From: an uncultured Bacteroidales bacterium
Lineage (GTDB): Bacteria > Bacteroidota > Bacteroidia > Bacteroidales > P3
Assembly (NCBI GenBank): GCA_937876865.1
Contig: CALEFF010000080.1
Location: 1-8,661 of the forward strand
Reading direction: 5' to 3'
DNA: 8,661 nucleotides
The notes beneath the pieces were generated by a model. The model was not told the origin of the DNA and searched no databases. It saw only the letters and a program-made list of their open reading frames with translations. Both the position numbers and the translations under genes were made by a program. This document shows positions 5,583-8,661 of this stretch, one piece after another (the stretch's first letter is position 1; the number at the start of each line of letters is the position of its first letter).

Positions 5583-7283
5583 TTAGATTTTTCCAAACTT
5601 ATAATTAACGCCAAACCTTACAGAAATTCCTTTATATTCATTCAAATTAAAAGAAGAAAAGTAAGGATTTGTAATTTCATATCCTTGTTTGTTGAGATTA
5701 AACACATCTATAAAATCAACAAACAAGGATAATTTCTTATCAAAGACCTCTGTTTTCACTCCTAAATCTATGCTATAATTTTCTTTTTGCACATAAAATA
5801 GTCTTGAAACAGGTGAAGAATAGTTAAATGAGGCATAAAGTTCAGTATTTTTAAAGAATTGTCGCCACAACTTTAAGTTAAACGAATAGGAAGTAGTAGC
5901 AGAAGAGTAGAATCCTGTTTTTGGGTAATCTATTTCATAACAATACCTATATATATTAGCAAAAAGAGAAGCAGAAAATAGGTTTCCAATCGTTAAATTT
6001 GCGGTTGCATCTAATCCATATCTAAAAGAAGTTTTCATATTGTAAGGCATAGAATAAGCAATCATATATCCATAATAATCATCAAGCGTAAAATCTGTCG
6101 CATAATCTATTTCGTTGGAGCTATGCTTGTAATAAGCACTCAAAGATAGTGTTTGTGAAGAGGAAAACCTTTTTTCCCAGCCTGCAATCAAGGAATGTGT
6201 TTGCGAAGATTTAAGATTGCGATTACCAATCGTGAAATTATCTCCTCCATACAGCTTATGAATAGTAAGATTAGTTGCAGAGGGTGTTGTCGTTCTAAGA
6301 GTGTAAGCAAAATTAAAGTCATTATTTTTATTGGCTTTATAAATAAAATAAAGAGAAGGCTCAATAGTAGATTTCATATAAGAAGTATCATCGGGCCAAT
6401 AATGAGATTGATAACTAAACTCCTCATTCCTTAAATTCCAATCTAATCTCACGTTCATAGTTAAGCGATTAAAAATTTGTTTCCAATCGAAAAAACAATT
6501 CAAACCACTATTTCTATACCTATATATATAAGAGAAAGCGGAATCTTTAACATTATATATATAGTTTACCGAATCATAATAATTGTAATCAGAGTTTTTA
6601 TCGCCCCAATCGTGATTTAACCTTAGCCCTAAACTTATTTTAGAAGACTCATCGTAAACAATATTATAAAAAGTATTTAAAGCAAGTGTATTTTCCGAAG
6701 ACTCAAAACAATCAAGTCCATTAAAATTCCAATAAACCGAAGAAGGCACATCATAAATTCTAAGATTATTGCCACGACTCTTTGCATTAGAAAAACTTCC
6801 ATCAAGTCCAATAGCAAAAATTCCTCCCTTATCATTAGTATTGTAAGAATAACAAGCTCCGAACTTAGAAACTCCACTTTTAAACTCATAAAAATCCTCT
6901 GCCCTATAAGCACTCGGAGTCCTATTTGCAAAAGAAGAATCAATCCTTGTTTGATTAGTAAAAAGATTATTTTGATTACTTAGTTGCAAACCAGAGAATG
7001 AAAACGAAAAAACATTCTTTTTATCAATCTTATAAATCAAATTCAAGTTCAATCCTCCACTATACTCCTTTGTTTCGCCATTTGTATTGACATTTTCAAA
7101 GAAAAGAGTATCCTTTGCTTGATTCAAAGCCGTTGAAACAATGTTTGAATTATCGTTTCTCTTTGTATAACTTCCCTCAAAGCCTATTTTCAAAGATAAT
7201 TTGTCTTCCTTTTGAGCAAAAGACAAAGATTGAACACACAAAATCAAAGCAAAAACACAAGCAAATCTTATTCTAACAAACAT
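5583..7283 (-). CDS. Outer-membrane beta-barrel protein without a plug domain
   Basis: The product is 566 residues. A signal peptide is clear: RIR near the N-terminus, a hydrophobic core at 8-20, and likely cleavage after SLSFA (A23). The mature protein is a continuous run of alternating polar/aromatic strands with short charged turns, typical of an outer-membrane barrel. The middle region TLRTTTPSATNL...IGNRNLKSSQTHSLIAGWEKRF (328-373) resembles the R-x-P...GNP-L-P...E motif of the outer-membrane beta-barrel family (OMP_b-brl_3) allied to TonB-dependent receptors. The C-terminus VRFGVNYKFGKI is a typical last barrel strand. Unlike most relatives it has no CarboxypepD-like domain, TonB box or plug; strands begin soon after the signal peptide. 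Transport substrate and TonB dependence are unknown. It diverges from the butyrate kinase gene and converges with purN with a 1-nt gap. A perfect inverted repeat lies in its 3' coding region. Confidence 0.85.
   Translation of the reverse strand: MFVRIRFACVFALILCVQSLSFAQKEDKLSLKIGFEGSYTKRNDNSNIVSTALNQAKDTLFFENVNTNGETKEYSGGLNLNLIYKIDKKNVFSFSFSGLQLSNQNNLFTNQTRIDSSFANRTPSAYRAEDFYEFKSGVSKFGACYSYNTNDKGGIFAIGLDGSFSNAKSRGNNLRIYDVPSSVYWNFNGLDCFESSENTLALNTFYNIVYDESSKISLGLRLNHDWGDKNSDYNYYDSVNYIYNVKDSAFSYIYRYRNSGLNCFFDWKQIFNRLTMNVRLDWNLRNEEFSYQSHYWPDDTSYMKSTIEPSLYFIYKANKNNDFNFAYTLRTTTPSATNLTIHKLYGGDNFTIGNRNLKSSQTHSLIAGWEKRFSSSQTLSLSAYYKHSSNEIDYATDFTLDDYYGYMIAYSMPYNMKTSFRYGLDATANLTIGNLFSASLFANIYRYCYEIDYPKTGFYSSATTSYSFNLKLWRQFFKNTELYASFNYSSPVSRLFYVQKENYSIDLGVKTEVFDKKLSLFVDFIDVFNLNKQGYEITNPYFSSFNLNEYKGISVRFGVNYKFGKI
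5680..5731. repeat. Perfect 16-bp inverted repeat inside the barrel gene's 3' end
   Basis: TATCCTTGTTTGTTGA (5680-5695) pairs perfectly with TCAACAAACAAGGATA (5716-5731), leaving a 20-nt loop. It encodes residues about 518-535 of the barrel protein. It lies about 100 bp past the purN stop, so it would also form in a purN read-through transcript, where AATTTCTTAT follows it. The T-tract is weak, so calling it a terminator is uncertain. Confidence 0.6.
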
Positions 7284-7311
7284 ATTTTCAACATTTAAAA
7301 ATCAACTCTTG

Positions 7312-7319
7312 CAAAGGTA
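7312..7319 (-). promoter_or_regulatory. Candidate -7 promoter element for the barrel gene
   Basis: On the minus strand this reads TACCTTTG, matching TAnnTTTG, and continues CAAG. It lies 28 nt upstream of the barrel gene's ATG at 7283. No TTG appears at the usual -33 distance. That position falls in the first unit of the 21-bp repeat array, which starts at 7321. Confidence 0.5.
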
Positions 7320-7320
7320 A

Positions 7321-7401
7321 AAATAATTCTTTGTTTTAGGGAAATAATTCTTTGAATTAAAAAATTATTTCTTTGTTTTATTAAATTATTTCTTTGATTT
7401 A
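7321..7401. repeat. Four-copy A/T-rich tandem array with a 21-bp period
   Basis: The core CTTTG recurs at 7329, 7350, 7371 and 7392, exactly 21 bp apart each time. Units read AAATAATTCTTTGTTTTA, AAATAATTCTTTGAATTA, AAATTATTTCTTTGTTTTA and AAATTATTTCTTTGATTTA. Unit 2 contains the perfect inverted repeat TAATTC-TTT-GAATTA (7345-7359). The array fills the space between the -7 boxes of the divergent barrel and kinase genes, so it is well placed as an operator array or phased bent DNA. Function is inference. Confidence 0.75.
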
Positions 7402-7402
7402 T

Positions 7403-7432
7403 TTTGCGATTGAAACATTATTCATATATTTG
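7403..7432 (+). promoter_or_regulatory. Candidate promoter for the butyrate kinase gene
   Basis: TTTG (7403-7406) and TATATTTG (7425-7432) are separated by 18 nt and fit the Bacteroidota -33/-7 pattern with a full -7 match. The box continues CACAAAAG. The ATG is 40 nt beyond the box, after an A-rich leader with no Shine-Dalgarno sequence. The 21-bp array ends right at the -33 element. Confidence 0.6.
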
Positions 7433-7472
7433 CACAAAAGAAGAAATAATTTAAACAAAAAAATAAAAAGAC

Positions 7473-8552
7473 ATGAGTAACAAACAATTGATTTTAGCGA
7501 TAAATCCAGGTTCAACATCGACTAAGGTAGCAGTTTATGACGGAGAAACACAACTATTTGTTAAGAACATAAAACACTCTGCCGAAGAAATAGCAAAATA
7601 TGAACGCATAGCAGACCAATATGAGTTTAGAAAAGCTCTTATTTTGGAAGAAGTAGCAGTAGCAGGCTATGACTTAAACGAATTTAAAGTAATCGTAGGA
7701 CGTGGAGGTTTAGTAAAACCAATTTCTTCTGGTGTTTGGGGAGTAAACCAAGCCATGATAGAAGACTTAAAGAAAGGAGTATCAGGAGAACACGCTTGTA
7801 ACTTAGGAGGACTTATAGCAAACGACATAGCAAGTGGCTTAAATAATGTACCAGCCATTATTGCAGACCCTGTTGTTGTAGATGAAATGGAGCCATTGGC
7901 AAGAATAAGCGGACATCCTCTATTCCCACGCCGTTCAATCTTCCACGCATTGAACCAAAAAGCAATCGCAAGAAAATATGCAAAAGACCACAACCAAAAA
8001 TACGAAGACCTTAACCTTATAATCGTACACTTAGGAGGTGGAGTTTCTGTTGGAGTACACAAAAAAGGCTTAGTAATAGACGTAAACCAAGCCTTAGACG
8101 GAGAAGGTCCATTCTCACCAGAAAGAACAGGCTCTTTACCAGTAAATGAAGTAGTAAACGCATGTTTTAGCGGCGAATACACAAAAGAACAAATAAAGAA
8201 AATGATAGTAGGCAACGGAGGATTCGTAGCATACTTAGGAACAAATGACGCATACACTGTTGAAGTAAAAGCAAAAGAAGGAAGCGAAGAACATGCCTTT
8301 ATTCAATCAGCTATGGCCTATCAAGTAGCAAAAGAAATCGGTGCTGCAGCAACTGTTTTGAATGGAAAAGTAGATGCAATCGTACTTACAGGAGGAATTG
8401 CCTACGGAAAACCTTTCGATGAAGAAGTAATAGAAAGAGTAAAATTCATTGCACCAGTAGAAATCTACGCAGGCGAAGACGAAATGGGAGCCTTAGCAAT
8501 GAATGCAACTATGTTCTTGAACAAAGAAATAGAATGCAAAGAATATAAATAA
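7473..8552 (+). CDS. buk: Butyrate kinase (acetate-kinase superfamily)
   Basis: The product is 359 residues, the standard length. It interconverts butyryl-phosphate plus ADP with butyrate plus ATP, the ATP-yielding last step of the phosphotransbutyrylase route; branched-chain acyl-phosphates are an alternative substrate. The ASKHA-fold motifs are present: the phosphate-1 loop NPGSTSTK (11-18), the substrate-side DPVVVDEMEPLARISG (132-147), HLGGGVSVG (186-194), DGEGPFSPERTGSLP (209-223), and the adenosine motif LTGGIAYGK (305-313) with YAGEDEMGALA (332-342). Acetate kinase is longer and has different signatures, so I prefer butyrate kinase. The start matches the family N-terminus (KQLILAINPGSTSTK). 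A phosphate butyryltransferase gene (ptb), often adjacent, is not upstream here, and a terminator follows directly, so the gene appears monocistronic. The repeat array upstream suggests regulation shared with the divergent barrel gene. Confidence 0.95.
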   Translation: MSNKQLILAINPGSTSTKVAVYDGETQLFVKNIKHSAEEIAKYERIADQYEFRKALILEEVAVAGYDLNEFKVIVGRGGLVKPISSGVWGVNQAMIEDLKKGVSGEHACNLGGLIANDIASGLNNVPAIIADPVVVDEMEPLARISGHPLFPRRSIFHALNQKAIARKYAKDHNQKYEDLNLIIVHLGGGVSVGVHKKGLVIDVNQALDGEGPFSPERTGSLPVNEVVNACFSGEYTKEQIKKMIVGNGGFVAYLGTNDAYTVEVKAKEGSEEHAFIQSAMAYQVAKEIGAAATVLNGKVDAIVLTGGIAYGKPFDEEVIERVKFIAPVEIYAGEDEMGALAMNATMFLNKEIECKEYK

Positions 8553-8561
8553 GATTCAAGA

Positions 8562-8582
8562 AAATAATCCTTTGAATTAAAA
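8562..8582 (+). repeat. Isolated fifth copy of the 21-bp motif downstream of buk
   Basis: Starting 10 nt after the buk stop, AAATAATCCTTTGAATTA plus the next AAA matches unit 2 of the upstream array (7342-7362) at 20 of 21 positions. It lies between the stop codon and the terminator stem. Its location on the other side of buk makes simple local slippage an incomplete explanation. Confidence 0.55.
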
Positions 8583-8587
8583 CACAA

Positions 8588-8625
8588 AGTGGCGGTTCTA
8601 TAAATTAGAATCGCCACTATTTTTT
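8588..8625 (+). terminator. Intrinsic terminator of buk
   Basis: AGTGGCGGTTCTA (8588-8600) pairs with TAGAATCGCCACT (8606-8618), a 13-bp stem with one G-U pair and a 5-nt TAAAT loop, followed by TTTTTT at 8620-8625. This is a textbook rho-independent terminator 36 nt after the buk stop. An A-rich run on the 5' side gives only a weak T-tract in the other direction. Confidence 0.9.
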
Positions 8626-8661
8626 GTATGTAAACAAAATTTCTATAAATTTAACGCCGAA

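Noticed and set aside
6520..6565. TATATATA tracts within the barrel gene as regulatory or phase-variable repeats
   Set aside because: They are short dinucleotide runs encoding tyrosine/isoleucine-rich barrel strands. The frame is intact and the base composition explains them.
7321..7401. CRISPR array
   Set aside because: Units are 21 bp with no unique spacers between repeats, and there are no cas genes nearby.
7667..8257. 196-residue open frame antisense to buk
   Set aside because: It lies wholly opposite a full-length butyrate kinase with intact motifs, has no promoter box or recognisable domain, and is proline/serine/phenylalanine-rich, as expected for a shadow frame.

Overview
The window looks like chromosomal DNA of a low-GC member of the Bacteroidota, probably an anaerobic fermenter. 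Three things point there. The gene order purN (divergent) / acpP-fabF-rnc is typical of that phylum. The start-proximal promoter boxes match the phylum's TAnnTTTG -7 element rather than a sigma70 TATAAT box. The starts have A/T-rich leaders and no clear Shine-Dalgarno sequences. A butyrate kinase gene fits fermentative metabolism. No rRNA, tRNA, transposase, integrase or CRISPR array is visible.

Layout. Bases 1-84 are the in-frame tail of a gene that starts outside the window. Two secreted lipoprotein genes follow on the + strand (116-652 and 663-1631), 10 nt apart. A bidirectional terminator hairpin (1645-1689) separates them from a convergent minus-strand operon that is transcribed acpP (4796-4560), fabF (4547-3300), rnc (3296-2538), lipA (2581-1712). 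Its genes are 12 nt apart, 3 nt apart, and overlapping by 44 nt. purN (5015-5581, +) diverges from acpP across a 218-bp regulatory region that holds promoter-like boxes for both directions and an exact 15-bp direct repeat. purN converges with a large outer-membrane beta-barrel gene (7283-5583, -), and only one base separates the two stop codons. That barrel gene diverges from a butyrate kinase gene (7473-8552, +) across a 189-bp region containing four copies of an A/T-rich motif at an exact 21-bp period. The kinase gene is followed by a fifth copy of the motif and then a strong intrinsic terminator.

How the genes fit together. The minus-strand operon supplies acyl carrier protein, the elongating condensing enzyme and lipoyl synthase. 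It therefore links fatty-acid synthesis to lipoate, which is built from octanoyl-ACP, with RNase III embedded between them. purN is de novo purine synthesis. The butyrate kinase would make ATP from butyryl-phosphate, but its usual partner phosphotransbutyrylase is not in the window. The two lipoproteins and the barrel protein are envelope components of unknown role.

Most coding content is ordinary housekeeping. The less ordinary signals are the 21-bp-phased repeat array between the barrel and kinase promoters, the paired 15-bp repeats upstream of purN, a perfect 16-bp inverted repeat inside the 3' end of the barrel gene, and the lipA gene joined to rnc by overlap. I see no clear evidence of a wholly new multi-gene system.
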